DNA of 64,000 nucleotides, taken from the NCBI GenBank assembly GCA_021811625.1, contig JAJZNU010000003.1, positions 32,461 to 96,460 of the forward strand, read 5' to 3'. The DNA comes from a bacterium (GTDB lineage: Bacteria; Patescibacteriota; Saccharimonadia; Saccharimonadales; UBA4665). Shown piece after piece: positions 51,857 through 62,049 of the stretch; the first letter of the stretch is position 1; the number at the start of each line of letters is the position of its first letter. The position numbers and the translations under genes are program-made. Below the pieces are notes generated by a model, which was not told the DNA's origin, did no database searches, and saw only the letters and a program-made list of their open reading frames with translations.

Positions 51857-54800
51857 TTACCCTTCTTGTCCAACACTCTGTAACGCTTCGGCCAGTTCCG
51901 GTTCGACATCGTCAGTATCATCCGGTGAAACGTACCCGGTACCGACTGGAATTTTGCGGCCCAAGATGACGTTTTCCTTAAGTCCGAACAATTTGTCAAC
52001 TTTTCCGCTGGTAGCCGCGGCGATCAGGACTCTGGTGGTGTCCTGGAACGATGCCGCGCTTAAGAATGAATCGGTTGACAAGCTTGCCTTGGTGATACCA
52101 AGTAGCAATTGATTAAACTCCGCCGGTTTTTTACCCTTAGCGATCAGGGCTTCATTCGCCTCAACCGTGGCTAATTTGCTGACAATATCTCCGGTTACGA
52201 AGTCGCTATCACCGGGGTCCTCGATCTGGACGCGACTGAACATCTGTCTGACAATTATTTCCAAATGCTTGTCAGCAATGTTCTGCCCCTGGCCGGTAAA
52301 CATTTTGAGGATCTCAATCATTATGTAGCGCTGGGTAGCCTCAACGTCTTTGAGCCTTGTCAGATCGTGCAGATTAATTGAACCATTGGTTAGACGATCT
52401 CCGGCTTTAACTTTTTGACCATCGACTACGCTCAAGTGCTTGAAGCCCGGTATTTCGTATCTTACGATGCCGCCAACCTCTGGAGTGATGACCGCTTCGT
52501 CTTTGGTAAATTCGATCATTCCGACAGCCGGGGATACTAAGGGGCTTGATCCTTTATCCTTGGCGGCAATCACATCGCCTATATTTACTGTTACGTCGGA
52601 TTCTACTTTAGGCGTTCGTCCATCCAGCGCCAGTCTAATTTTCTTCTGCTTGTCAGGCGCGATTTGGACGACGTAATGATCGCCTTCTTCCCAGGCGCTG
52701 ACGGTTCCGTCGACATCGGCAAGATAGGCTTGGCCCTTAGGTGTTCGGACTTCAAAAAGCTCTTCGACACGGCTTAATCCCTCGGCGGTATCGTCGGCAA
52801 CTACGGCACCGGAACGGTGCTTGGAGTCTAGGGACAGCTGCGTGCCCGGTTCGCCGATACTCTGAGCGGCAATGACTCCTACGGGATGATGCGCAGCAAC
52901 CAGTTCGCCGGTGGCCGGATCTAGACCGTAAGCTTTCCTGGGCACGCCCTTAACGGAATTGACACTCAGAACACTCATGATACGGACGCCGTCAAGTTTT
53001 GGATTATCCTCAATTTTCTTAGCTATCTCAGCGGTGATTAACTCTCCAGCCGATAAGTAGGGTTTGATATCGGTAGCTGCAAAACGTCCTACCAACCTTG
53101 ACCCATAACTGACGCCGATTTCCTCGGCATCGGCACGATACATCGCAAAACCTTCATCGGGAGCCTCGTCATCGATAGTGAAGACGTCTTGAGCGACATC
53201 CACCAAGCGGCGGGTCAGATACCCGGCATCGGCGGTTTTAAGTGCAATGTCGATGACGGCTTTTCGGGCTCCGCGGGTAGCCGTGAAGTATTCCAACTGC
53301 GTTAGACCGGCGGTATAGCTGGACTTGACCGGTAACTCGATCGGCTGACCGGAAGTATCGGAGAAGACACCAAGCATACCGACACACATTTTCATTTGCG
53401 AGATATTGCCTCGGGCGCCGGAGGTCATGGCAATAGCCGTCGATGAGTTCTGACCGGCCATCTGAGTCTTCAGAAGTTCCTGAACCTGGTTTTCAACCTT
53501 TGTCCAGTTGTCGACGGTTAAGCGGTAGCGCTCCTCTTCGGTAATGAAGCCTTGTTCGAATTGTTCGCTGATAGCGTCCGTCTTAGTCTCGCCTTCGCTG
53601 ATCGCTTTATCCGCACCGACCACTACGCCGAAGTCGCCCATACCCATGGATAAACCGGAGATGGTGGCATAGGCAAACCCTAGATCTTTGAGTTCGTCAG
53701 CGATTCTAGCGGTCTCGAGCTGTCCATATTTGTTGTATACCAGCGTCATGACTTCTTGTAGACGCTTCTTGGTCATCGTCTCGTCCTGGTAAGGAAAATC
53801 TTCCGGAAATATTTCGTTGAAAAGGATGCGTCCCAAAGTAGTGGTAATGGCCTTGCCACGGAATGTCAGTGTGACGTAATTCTGCAAGGTCAACACTCCC
53901 TCGTCACGGGCCATTAAAGCCTCGTTTATGTCGGTAAAGACCATCGGGGTAGTGTCTTGGTTCGGCGGTATGTAGGTCAGATAGTAGCAGCCAAGTACGA
54001 TGTCTTGCTCGATATGGAGAATCGGCGAACCGTCGGCTGGCTTCAATAGGTTGCGGTTGGCCGCCATAATGTCTCTGGCTTCGTTCTGAGCGTCATCAGA
54101 CAACGGGAGATGAACCGCCATTTGGTCACCGTCAAAGTCGGCATTAAACCCTTTACAGACCAGAGGGTGGAGCTGGATAGCCCGTCCTTCTATCAATACC
54201 GGCTGGAAGGCCTGGATACTGAGACGATGGAGACTCGGGGCCCGGTTCAAAAGAACGTACTTCCCGCGGATTACCTCGTCAAGGGCGTCCCAAACTTCGG
54301 TTTCGCCGGTTTCGATCATACGGGTAGCGCTCCGAATGTTATGAGCTTGCTCGCGGGCGATTAGCTCACCGATTACAAACGGTTTAAACAACTCCAAGGC
54401 CATCATCTTAGGCAGACCGCACTGATTGATCTTAAGTTCCGGTCCGGCAACAATTACCGAGCGGCCGGAATAATCTACCCGTTTACCGAGCAGGTTCTGG
54501 CGGAATCGTCCTTGTTTGCCCTTAAGCATGTCGCTCAAAGACTTTAGCTTTCGTCTTTGGCCGGTAGCGGCGACGGCTCTTCCGCCGCGGGCATTATTGT
54601 TGTCGATCAAGGCATCAACTGCTTCCTGTAGCATACGCTGCTCGTTGCGACGAATGACTTCCGGAGCGTTAAGGTCGATAAGTTTCTTGAGTCGATTATT
54701 GCGGTTGATCACTCGACGGTATAGATCATTTAAGTCAGAGGTAGCAAAGCGGCCACCGGTTAGTTGGACCATCGGTCGCAGATCCGGAGGAATTACCGGC

Positions 54801-55693
54801 AAGACGCTCAAGCACATCGAAGTGGGCTTGATGTTGGCTCGATCGATCCCTTCAAGCAGTCGCAGCCGCTTCATGATCTTCTTGCGGCGCTGGCCTTTAG
54901 TTTCCTCAGCCTCTTTGGTAAGTTCGGCAATGAGATCAGAGAGGTTGATGTCTTCCAGTAACTCTTTGATAGCTGCACCGCCCATACCGACGCTGATGAG
55001 GGCTTTGAACTCATCGGGGAGCGCCCGGTAATCGTTTTCGCTGATGAGGTGGTACTTTTCGAGACCGATCAATTGTTCACGAACAGTCTCGTGGGCCGCC
55101 CCGAGTTCCTCGAGTTCTTTGGTTTGGGCTTCGGCCAGGGCTCTGACATTAGCTCCCTCGGCTTTGGCCTCTTCTTCATAGCGAGACTTGATAGCGGCTT
55201 CAGCAGCTGAAAATTCGGCGTCTTTATCTGCCAGTATCTCGTCGCGTCGGACAGTATCAGCTCGCTTGATAATATAGCTGGCAAAGTAGACCACCCGTTC
55301 TAAGTTCTTGACGGTCATGCCTAGAATCAGACCAACGGCCGATGGAGTGCCGCGAAGGAACCAGATGTGGGCTACCGGTACGGCCAAGTTGATATGGCCC
55401 ATTCGTTCGCGGCGCACAATGCTCCTGGTCACTACTTCGCCCTTTTTATCGACGGCGGCTTCCCGGCTGCGAACACCCTTGTACTTAGTGTCATGCGGGT
55501 TGATGTCTTTCACCGGTCCAAAGATCCGCTCACAGAACAAGCCGTCGCGCTCGGGTTTCTGTGTCCGGTAGTTAATAGTCTCCGGCTTTAGAACCTCACC
55601 GTAACTCCATTCCATGATGTCTTCAGGGCTGGCGATGGCAAGCCTGACCGCGTCAAAGACCGCAATATCTGTTTGGTATGAATAGTTGCGCAT
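51857..55693 (-). CDS. rpoC: RNA polymerase beta' subunit lacking both zinc sites
   Basis: 1278 residues. The catalytic NADFDGDQMAVHLPLS (about 515-530) with its three Asp is intact, as are the bridge-helix and trigger-loop region and GVIAAQSIGEPGTQL (near 935-950). Zinc site 1 (residues 62-88), where most bacteria have four Cys, reads KDINPHDTKYKG...AAVDKKGEVV with none. In zinc site 2 the usual Cys positions read Glu (TIDDEAPDEGF), Val, Pro and Ala (SVLSVNSVKGVPRKAYG). The ATG overlaps the rpoB stop by 1 nt. Confidence 0.98.
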   Translation of the reverse strand: MRNYSYQTDIAVFDAVRLAIASPEDIMEWSYGEVLKPETINYRTQKPERDGLFCERIFGPVKDINPHDTKYKGVRSREAAVDKKGEVVTRSIVRRERMGHINLAVPVAHIWFLRGTPSAVGLILGMTVKNLERVVYFASYIIKRADTVRRDEILADKDAEFSAAEAAIKSRYEEEAKAEGANVRALAEAQTKELEELGAAHETVREQLIGLEKYHLISENDYRALPDEFKALISVGMGGAAIKELLEDINLSDLIAELTKEAEETKGQRRKKIMKRLRLLEGIDRANIKPTSMCLSVLPVIPPDLRPMVQLTGGRFATSDLNDLYRRVINRNNRLKKLIDLNAPEVIRRNEQRMLQEAVDALIDNNNARGGRAVAATGQRRKLKSLSDMLKGKQGRFRQNLLGKRVDYSGRSVIVAGPELKINQCGLPKMMALELFKPFVIGELIAREQAHNIRSATRMIETGETEVWDALDEVIRGKYVLLNRAPSLHRLSIQAFQPVLIEGRAIQLHPLVCKGFNADFDGDQMAVHLPLSDDAQNEARDIMAANRNLLKPADGSPILHIEQDIVLGCYYLTYIPPNQDTTPMVFTDINEALMARDEGVLTLQNYVTLTFRGKAITTTLGRILFNEIFPEDFPYQDETMTKKRLQEVMTLVYNKYGQLETARIADELKDLGFAYATISGLSMGMGDFGVVVGADKAISEGETKTDAISEQFEQGFITEEERYRLTVDNWTKVENQVQELLKTQMAGQNSSTAIAMTSGARGNISQMKMCVGMLGVFSDTSGQPIELPVKSSYTAGLTQLEYFTATRGARKAVIDIALKTADAGYLTRRLVDVAQDVFTIDDEAPDEGFAMYRADAEEIGVSYGSRLVGRFAATDIKPYLSAGELITAEIAKKIEDNPKLDGVRIMSVLSVNSVKGVPRKAYGLDPATGELVAAHHPVGVIAAQSIGEPGTQLSLDSKHRSGAVVADDTAEGLSRVEELFEVRTPKGQAYLADVDGTVSAWEEGDHYVVQIAPDKQKKIRLALDGRTPKVESDVTVNIGDVIAAKDKGSSPLVSPAVGMIEFTKDEAVITPEVGGIVRYEIPGFKHLSVVDGQKVKAGDRLTNGSINLHDLTRLKDVEATQRYIMIEILKMFTGQGQNIADKHLEIIVRQMFSRVQIEDPGDSDFVTGDIVSKLATVEANEALIAKGKKPAEFNQLLLGITKASLSTDSFLSAASFQDTTRVLIAAATSGKVDKLFGLKENVILGRKIPVGTGYVSPDDTDDVEPELAEALQSVGQEG

Positions 55694-58600
55694 TAGCTTA
55701 CCTCCTCCTCTGTGGATTCAAGTGCGACAGCGTCGTCCGCCGTCTGATCATCGCTCCCATCATCGGACAGCGAACTGTCGTCAGTGATGGTCATAGTTGA
55801 AAACTCATCAACCGCAGCGTCTTCGGTGACGTCAATGTCCGAGACGACCGGTTCGGGAACGTCTACTTGTGGTTGATTTGAAGCTTCGCTCTTAATGTTT
55901 TCGGCTAAAATGTTTTCGGCATCGACAACCTTATCCGAGGTTATCATGTCGACCTTGAGTCCCAGTCCCTGCAGTTCTTTAACGAGAACGTTGAAGCTCT
56001 CCGGCACCTTTGGCCCGACAATCTCGGTTTTCTTAATTATGGCTTCGTAGGCTTTGGAGCGGCCATAGACATCGTCGGATTTCAAAGTCAACATTTCCTG
56101 CAGCGTACTGGCGGCACCGTAGGCCTCGAGGGCCCAGACTTCCATCTCGCCGAAGCGTTGGCCGCCATTTTGAGCCTTACCACCAAGCGGTTGTTGGGTA
56201 ACCATGGTGTACGGACCGGTCGATCGAGCGTGAATCTTATCGGCGATCATGTGATTGAGCTTGATGATGTACATCGAGCCCACGGTAGTCCGCTCGCTGA
56301 AAGCGTCACCGGTGCGACCGTCATATAGTTGCTGTTTGCCGTCTTCGGGCAGGCCTGACTTTTGGAGTAATTGTTGGATGGTCTCAATACCCACGCCATT
56401 AAATGCCGGGCTGGTAACGGTAAGACCGAGCGAACGCGCCGCCATCCCAAGATGTGTTTCAAATAACTGGCCGACGTTCATACGGGACGGTACGCCGAGC
56501 GGGTTTAATATGACATCGATCGGGGTACCATCCTCGGTAAACGGCATATCCTCTATCGGTAGAATGCGGGCAATAACACCCTTGTTACCGTGCCGGCCTC
56601 CGAGTTTGTCTCCAACCGCGATTTTTCGCATTTGGGCAACAAAGACCTGGATCTGCATCAAGACACCGGACTTAAGTTCGTGACCGTTTTCTTTGCTAAA
56701 TATCTTAACACCGACGACTTTACCGTGCTTGCCGTTGCTCATCCGCTGTGAAGTGTCTCTAACTTCCTTAGCTTTTTCGCCAAAAATCGCGCGCAGTAAT
56801 CGCTCTTCGCTGGATAGTTCCTGCTCGCCTTTAGGTGTGATTTTACCGACTAAGATGTCTCCGGGATGAACTTCGGCGCCGATTCTGACAATGCCGTCTT
56901 CATCCAAATGACGCAAGGCTTCTTCCGAAACGTTCGGGATGTCCCTGGTAACAATTTCCGGACCCAATTTCGTCTCCCGGACTTCGATCATGAAGTCAAC
57001 GATATTAATTGAAGTCAGGTCATCATCTTGGACTAAACGACGCGATATGATGATAGCGTCCTCAAAGTTGTATCCGGACCATGGCATGAAGGCCACCAGT
57101 AAATCTTTCCCGAGCGCCAATTCGCCTCCCTGAATACTCATACCTTCGATGAGAGGGTCGCCGGCCTTAACCTTGTCTCCGCTGGAAACTACGACGGTTT
57201 GGTTAATGCAAGTGCCTTCGTTGCTACGGATAAAGTGTTCAGGATGATAGCTAACAACGCCTTCGTTATACTTAACGACTACTTCGTCGGCGGTCGTCTT
57301 AATGACTTCACCACTGGCTTCGGCGACTATTAACTGTCCGGTGTTTTTGGCGGCGGCCGACTCCAGACCGGTGCCGACTACTGGTGCTGAAGGTTGTATC
57401 AGCGGTACAGCCTGCCGTTGTTGGTTAGAACCCATAAGGCTTCGATAAACATAGTCTTTTTCGATAAAGGGAATGAGTCCGGCGGACGAACCGATAATCT
57501 GATTACGGGCGGCGTCCATGTGGGTGACCTCGTTGGCATCGACTTGTCCGGATTGCAAGTATCGCCGTCCGCTGACACGGTCGCTTTTGAAGTAACCGTC
57601 TTCGTCCAGCTCTTCGGCGGCACTGGCTATAATAGCCGATTCTTCTGCCGATGCATCCAGATAGACGATTTCGTCGCTCACTTTGGCGCGGACTGGCCAG
57701 GTTACCTGAGTTTTGATCTTGGCTAACCTGGCAGCGTCGGCGGCCGTAATTTTCTTGCCGGCAGCAACGATTACTTTACCTTTTTCGTCTTCCAGATCAA
57801 CACTGGCAATATGTCCAGTAGCGTCGGCGGCCTTAACCGAGCTGACCACTTTTCGGTATGGAGTCTCGATGAAACCGTATTCGTTAATGCGCGCATAATT
57901 GGCCAGGTTTAATACCAGGCCGACGTTGGCGCCTTCGGGAGTTTCAACCACGCAAATACGGCCGTAGTGAGTGGCGTGAGCATCGCGAACTTCAAAGCCG
58001 GCTCTCTCGCGGCTTAAACCACCGGGACCCATCGAACTAAGCCTTCGTTTGTGGGCGAGTTCGGATAACGGATTAATCTGGTCCATAAACTGGCTGAGCT
58101 GAGAGCTGGCGAAGAACTCACGAACGGCAGCTACTACCGGGCGAGCGTTAATAAGTTGAGCCGGTGTAACCGTTTCTAGATCGCTCATACTCATGCGGTC
58201 TTTGGTGTTTCGCTCCATCCGGAGCAAACCGATTCTGAATTGGCGTTGGACTAATTCACCGACAAGCTTGACGCGGCGATTGGCCAGGCTGTCAATATCG
58301 TCGCCGGGATCCTGGGTCACATTAAGCCGGATAATTTCGGATATGATAGCCTTCAGATCATCAAGGCGCATAACGCGGTTCTCGATAGTATTGGGCACAT
58401 CCATATCGAGTCGCTTGTTTAACTTGTAACGGCCGACGCGACTAAAATCGAAGCGCTTGTAGTTGTAGAACATGTTTTCCAGCAAGCTCCGGGCATTATC
58501 GACAGTCGCCAGATCACCGGGGCGAAGTCGGCGGTAGACTTCAATAAGAGCTTCGTTCTGGCCGCGGGTAGGATCTTTTTCAAGTGTCGCCTCCAAATAG

Positions 58601-59271
58601 CTGATCTTACCCTGATCGACATGTTTAAAGGCCTCTCGCATCATCGGTTCATTCATACCGAGAGCTCGGAGCAGCGTAGTTACCGGCATCTTTCTTTTGC
58701 GGTCGATTTTGACAAACATTCCGCCGCTGGCAGACGTTTCAAACTCCAGCCAGGCACCGCGTCCGGGTATGACCTTAGCCCCATAAAGGTTAGTCGTCCC
58801 GTGTTGATCGGTGGTGAAGAAAACGCCGCTGGAGCGGATTAATTGGGAAACGACAACTCTTTCGGCGCCATTAATAACGAACGTCCCCCGCGCTGTCATC
58901 CACGGATAATCCCCGAGATAAATTTCTTGTTCCTTAACCTCGCCGGTTACCTTGTTGGTCAACTCCACGGTAGCTTTTAGAGGCGCTTCAAAGCTGATGT
59001 TGTTGTCGCGAGCCTCAGATTCGGTCATTTTAGGCTGATCGAAGTGATAATCCTTGAAGTTGAGGCGTAATTTAGCACCGGTATAGTCATCGATCGGACT
59101 GATTTCCGCCAAAAGTTCGCCCAGTCCCTCTTCAACAAACCACTGGAAAGACTTGTTTTGATGTCCAACCAGATCCGGAAGATCAATAACATCTCGTTGA
59201 TCGGTAAACGAGATTCTTTTGCCTTTTGCATTTTTGATTTTGTCGTCTAGTGATACGGTGCCTGATGCCAT
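55693..59271 (-). CDS. rpoB: RNA polymerase beta subunit
   Basis: 1192 residues, the compact size of Gram-positive and CPR beta. The rifampicin pocket SQLSQFMDQINPLSELAHKR is kept except Ile at the position of E. coli Asn518. The C-terminal GDKLGGRHGNKGVIARI is intact. A 45-residue acidic tail (DDSSLSDDGSDDQTADD) ends the protein. An AAGGGGAGG site lies 12 nt before the ATG. Not fused to rpoC. Confidence 0.98.
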   Translation of the reverse strand: MASGTVSLDDKIKNAKGKRISFTDQRDVIDLPDLVGHQNKSFQWFVEEGLGELLAEISPIDDYTGAKLRLNFKDYHFDQPKMTESEARDNNISFEAPLKATVELTNKVTGEVKEQEIYLGDYPWMTARGTFVINGAERVVVSQLIRSSGVFFTTDQHGTTNLYGAKVIPGRGAWLEFETSASGGMFVKIDRKRKMPVTTLLRALGMNEPMMREAFKHVDQGKISYLEATLEKDPTRGQNEALIEVYRRLRPGDLATVDNARSLLENMFYNYKRFDFSRVGRYKLNKRLDMDVPNTIENRVMRLDDLKAIISEIIRLNVTQDPGDDIDSLANRRVKLVGELVQRQFRIGLLRMERNTKDRMSMSDLETVTPAQLINARPVVAAVREFFASSQLSQFMDQINPLSELAHKRRLSSMGPGGLSRERAGFEVRDAHATHYGRICVVETPEGANVGLVLNLANYARINEYGFIETPYRKVVSSVKAADATGHIASVDLEDEKGKVIVAAGKKITAADAARLAKIKTQVTWPVRAKVSDEIVYLDASAEESAIIASAAEELDEDGYFKSDRVSGRRYLQSGQVDANEVTHMDAARNQIIGSSAGLIPFIEKDYVYRSLMGSNQQRQAVPLIQPSAPVVGTGLESAAAKNTGQLIVAEASGEVIKTTADEVVVKYNEGVVSYHPEHFIRSNEGTCINQTVVVSSGDKVKAGDPLIEGMSIQGGELALGKDLLVAFMPWSGYNFEDAIIISRRLVQDDDLTSINIVDFMIEVRETKLGPEIVTRDIPNVSEEALRHLDEDGIVRIGAEVHPGDILVGKITPKGEQELSSEERLLRAIFGEKAKEVRDTSQRMSNGKHGKVVGVKIFSKENGHELKSGVLMQIQVFVAQMRKIAVGDKLGGRHGNKGVIARILPIEDMPFTEDGTPIDVILNPLGVPSRMNVGQLFETHLGMAARSLGLTVTSPAFNGVGIETIQQLLQKSGLPEDGKQQLYDGRTGDAFSERTTVGSMYIIKLNHMIADKIHARSTGPYTMVTQQPLGGKAQNGGQRFGEMEVWALEAYGAASTLQEMLTLKSDDVYGRSKAYEAIIKKTEIVGPKVPESFNVLVKELQGLGLKVDMITSDKVVDAENILAENIKSEASNQPQVDVPEPVVSDIDVTEDAAVDEFSTMTITDDSSLSDDGSDDQTADDAVALESTEEEVS

Positions 59272-59565
59272 ACTTAAAATACGCCTCCCCTTAGGTTGAT
59301 TGTGAAATGTGATATGCCTTTAGCGGATGCGGCATTTGCCATTCTTCTAACCAACTTATAATCCATATATTTTATAAAATGTTGTAGTTTTTGCGTGTGA
59401 AGATTACTACGAGGCCGTTTTTGGTGAAAATGCAATACGCATGAGCACTGCCCGACGTACACTACTTCTTATACTTCAGTTTGAACGAGTGAATGGAAAT
59501 TGTCAAGTGGTTTTTAGACCCTGTTTCCGAACGGCTCGATTAATGATCCGAACCACTCGGTGACC
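59272..59565 (-). other. rpoB upstream region (294 nt) with candidate promoter
   Basis: Minus-strand TTGACA (plus 59501-59506), 17-nt spacer, then weak CAAACT (plus 59478-59483) would give a leader near 200 nt. The leader holds a possible 30-codon frame (MDYKLVRRMANA...) ending 2 nt before the rpoB ATG. No gene is otherwise seen. Confidence 0.35.
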
Positions 59566-60177
59566 TTAAGCCGATTTTACAGCTTGAGTGCTGGCAATAA
59601 TCTTATCGACGATGCCGTACTTCTTCGCTTCCTCGGCACTCATCCACTTGTCCCGCTCCATATCCTGTCTGATAGTCTCCACTTTCTGACCGGTATTTTC
59701 CGCCATTATCTGATTCAGCCTATCCTTAATACGAAGCGATTCTTTCAGGTCTATTTCCATATCTGTCACTTTGCCTTTGGTGCCGCTGGAGGGTTGATGA
59801 ATCATGACTGTTGAATTTGGCAGTATAAAACGCTTGCCTTTGGTGCCCGAACTTAGTAGAAATGCTGCTGCTGAGGCCTGGATACCAATGCCGACTGTCT
59901 GGATATCGTTACTGACATAGCGCATGGTGTCGTAGATGGCCAAGGCATCGTAAACACTACCACCCGGGCTGTTAATGTACAGGTAAATATCCTTCTTGGG
60001 GTTCTCGGATTGTAAGAACAGTAACTGAGCTACGATGATGTTCGCGGCGGCCTCGCTAACGTCAGTACCTAAAAAAATAATTCTTTCTTTGAGTAGTCGG
60101 GAATAAATGTCGTAGGCCCGCTCAAAACGTCCTTCGCTCTCGATCACGGTTGGGATTAATACTTGTGATGATGTCAT
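59566..60177 (-). CDS. clpP: ATP-dependent Clp protease proteolytic subunit ClpP
   Basis: 203 residues from the ATG at 60177. The ATG at 60186 is also possible, but the frame above 60190 is promoter. The catalytic triad is Ser102 (GIQASAAAF), His127 (VMIHQPS) and Asp176 (ERDKWMS). It forms the degradation chamber fed by ClpX or ClpC ATPases, which are not in this window. A CIRCE operator covers its promoter, so HrcA heat-shock repression is likely. It stands between tig and rpoB. Confidence 0.95.
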   Translation of the reverse strand: MTSSQVLIPTVIESEGRFERAYDIYSRLLKERIIFLGTDVSEAAANIIVAQLLFLQSENPKKDIYLYINSPGGSVYDALAIYDTMRYVSNDIQTVGIGIQASAAAFLLSSGTKGKRFILPNSTVMIHQPSSGTKGKVTDMEIDLKESLRIKDRLNQIMAENTGQKVETIRQDMERDKWMSAEEAKKYGIVDKIIASTQAVKSA

Positions 60178-60200
60178 GATATTCATAAGGTTATATTTTA

Positions 60201-60228
60201 AGTATAGCAAGATATTAGCACTCGTCAA
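60201..60228 (-). promoter_or_regulatory. Promoter of clpP
   Basis: TTGACG (plus 60223-60228), 16-nt spacer, TATACT (plus 60201-60206) on the minus strand. The -35 and spacer lie inside the CIRCE element. The predicted leader is only about 8-17 nt. Confidence 0.65.
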
Positions 60229-60241
60229 GCCTGAGTGCCAA
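60215..60241. promoter_or_regulatory. CIRCE operator (HrcA binding site)
   Basis: TTAGCACTC, 9-nt spacer, GAGTGCCAA. The CIRCE consensus is TTAGCACTC-N9-GAGTGCTAA, so there is a single mismatch and exact spacing. It lies over the clpP promoter, 3 nt past the tig stop codon, and predicts HrcA repression of clpP. Confidence 0.88.
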
Positions 60242-60244
60242 TTT

Positions 60245-61531
60245 CTATTCTTTAGCGGCGAACGAACTTAATCTCGTCAGGAGTTTATCACTGAGTAGAC
60301 GGTTTTTTATCTCTTGGCGGCGCTCGGGATTATCCAGTTCGTCGCGCATTTGTGGATCGCTATACCTGGCCTTTAGGTTTACGATCTGGGCATCGATTTC
60401 CGCGTCGCTGACAGTGACTGCTTCTTTGTCGGCAATCTCACCAAGAACCAGAGCGTTTTTAACCCTGGAATAGGCATTATCCCGGTTGCGCTTCCGATGT
60501 TCCTCTTCGGTCACGCCTTCCGCTTCAAGATGTTCCTGCCAAGTCTGACCGCGATAAGCTAGGTTTTGCTTTTCTTCTTTCTCAATCTCATTCTGCTCTT
60601 CCTCAACCAAGGCTTCCGGAATATCGACCGTCGCATCGGCGGCAATTTTCTGAACCAAATCATTCTGGTATTGTCGATCGATCTGATTTTGCTGCTCAAT
60701 CTCGAGCGACTTCTTAATATCAGCCCGCAGCTCTTTTAAGGTCTTGAAGGGACTGACTTTCGCCGCAAACTTGTCGTCAATGGCGGGCTTGACGATCTCG
60801 TTAACTTTCTTAACTGTGACGCTGAACTTAACTTTACGATTACGAAGGGCGGCCAGAGAATAGTCTTTTGGAAATACCAGGCTGAAAACCTTGGCCTCGT
60901 CAGCCTTTAGCCCGAGAAGATTTTTTTCAAAACCGGGGATAAAAGTATCACTACCGAGACGCAACGGATAATCCGTACCGTCGGCGCCATTAATCTTTTG
61001 AGCAGTTTTATCGTCTTCACCAGTGAAGTCGATAATGACTTCGTCGTCGAGCTTAGCGGCTCGTTGTACTTCTTTTCGCTCGGCCTCTCTCAAAGCCAGA
61101 CTATCCAAAACCTGATTTATCTCTTTGACATGAACCGCTGGCGAGGGCTTAACCAGTTTTATCTTTTTATAATCTGGCAAAGTTACGTTCCCGACAACCT
61201 CGGCTTCGACTTTAAACTCTAGTTCGCTGTAGGGAACAAATTTGGTAATAGACACCTCCGGCCGTTTGACGACTCGCAGTTTTTCTTTGACAATGGCGTC
61301 CGTGAGCAAGCGGTTAATAGCTTCATTAATAAAAGTCGACTGCAATTTGGACTGGTCAATATTTTTCTCAATAATATTAGCCGGGGCGTGACCCTCGCGA
61401 AAACCGGGGACTCTAACGGACTTGCCTAGCTGATTAAGCACCAACTGTTTGATGCCATTCAGCTCTTCCGCCGTAGAGGTCAGTACGATTTCAACTTTCG
61501 TCGGGCTGGGGTGCTTTAAAGATATATGCAT
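60245..61531 (-). CDS. tig: Trigger factor
   Basis: 428 residues, close to the E. coli 432. The ribosome-docking loop GFREGHAP (FRxGxxP type, near 43-50) binds L23. The FKBP-like PPIase domain covers about 160-245 ([10 protein letters not shown]...FPKDY) and long helical arms fill the rest. It folds nascent chains. The gene is followed by CIRCE-controlled clpP, a common tig-clpP order. Confidence 0.95.
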   Translation of the reverse strand: MHISLKHPSPTKVEIVLTSTAEELNGIKQLVLNQLGKSVRVPGFREGHAPANIIEKNIDQSKLQSTFINEAINRLLTDAIVKEKLRVVKRPEVSITKFVPYSELEFKVEAEVVGNVTLPDYKKIKLVKPSPAVHVKEINQVLDSLALREAERKEVQRAAKLDDEVIIDFTGEDDKTAQKINGADGTDYPLRLGSDTFIPGFEKNLLGLKADEAKVFSLVFPKDYSLAALRNRKVKFSVTVKKVNEIVKPAIDDKFAAKVSPFKTLKELRADIKKSLEIEQQNQIDRQYQNDLVQKIAADATVDIPEALVEEEQNEIEKEEKQNLAYRGQTWQEHLEAEGVTEEEHRKRNRDNAYSRVKNALVLGEIADKEAVTVSDAEIDAQIVNLKARYSDPQMRDELDNPERRQEIKNRLLSDKLLTRLSSFAAKE

Positions 61532-61542
61532 ATCGGTTTATG

Positions 61543-61571
61543 ACTTTAACAGATTAATTGTTGCGACTCAA
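61543..61571 (-). promoter_or_regulatory. Promoter of tig, near-leaderless
   Basis: TTGAGT (plus 61566-61571), 17-nt spacer, TAAAGT (plus 61543-61548) on the minus strand. The -10 ends 11 nt before the ATG, so the leader would be about 5 nt; no Shine-Dalgarno sequence is seen. Confidence 0.5.
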
Positions 61572-61586
61572 GAAATTTCACTCCGA

Positions 61587-62042
61587 TCACTTATTTAGTA
61601 AGACCGAGAGAACGACTATAGCGGCGGTCGCCCAAACAATTTCCACCACTGCTCCGGGCGGTCGTTCAAACCACTGAATTCGGCTATGGAACCTACCGAC
61701 TAAGGTTGTCGGCTTGGCGACGGTGCCGGTTTTTATCGACTTTAGATAGCGCGGAATATGCATAAAATCGACTCCAGCGGCTAGCGTCGCACAAACAATC
61801 GCCAGTATCCAGTTTCTCGGGCGAACGACCATGATTATGCTAACCAGTGCGGCACATAATATAACGTCGGCTTTTAGGAGGTTATTAAAAACCGGGCTCG
61901 TGAATGATACTTTCTTTTCACCGAAATGAGGTATGGCGTCCAGCACGAAATGAGAGCCAACGGCCAAGGGCACGGCAATAATGGGCTCTGAAATGCTCAG
62001 CCCGATAATTGCCCCCGTCATAGCGTGATTAATGGCTCGCAT
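61587..62042 (-). CDS. YdjM/DUF457-like membrane protein
   Basis: 151 residues with about four transmembrane segments. The start NHAMTGAIIGLSI and the following SHFVLDAIPHFGE give His and Asp placed as in the YdjM-type (LexA-regulated, putative metal-dependent hydrolase) membrane family. Activity is unproven for the family. It follows hisS by 7 nt and so shares its transcript. Confidence 0.65.
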   Translation of the reverse strand: MRAINHAMTGAIIGLSISEPIIAVPLAVGSHFVLDAIPHFGEKKVSFTSPVFNNLLKADVILCAALVSIIMVVRPRNWILAIVCATLAAGVDFMHIPRYLKSIKTGTVAKPTTLVGRFHSRIQWFERPPGAVVEIVWATAAIVVLSVLLNK

Positions 62043-62049
62043 AGAAAAA

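Noticed and set aside
54516-55031. 171-codon plus-strand frame opposite rpoC
   Set aside because: Antisense shadow, Ser/Leu/Arg-rich, within a highly conserved gene.
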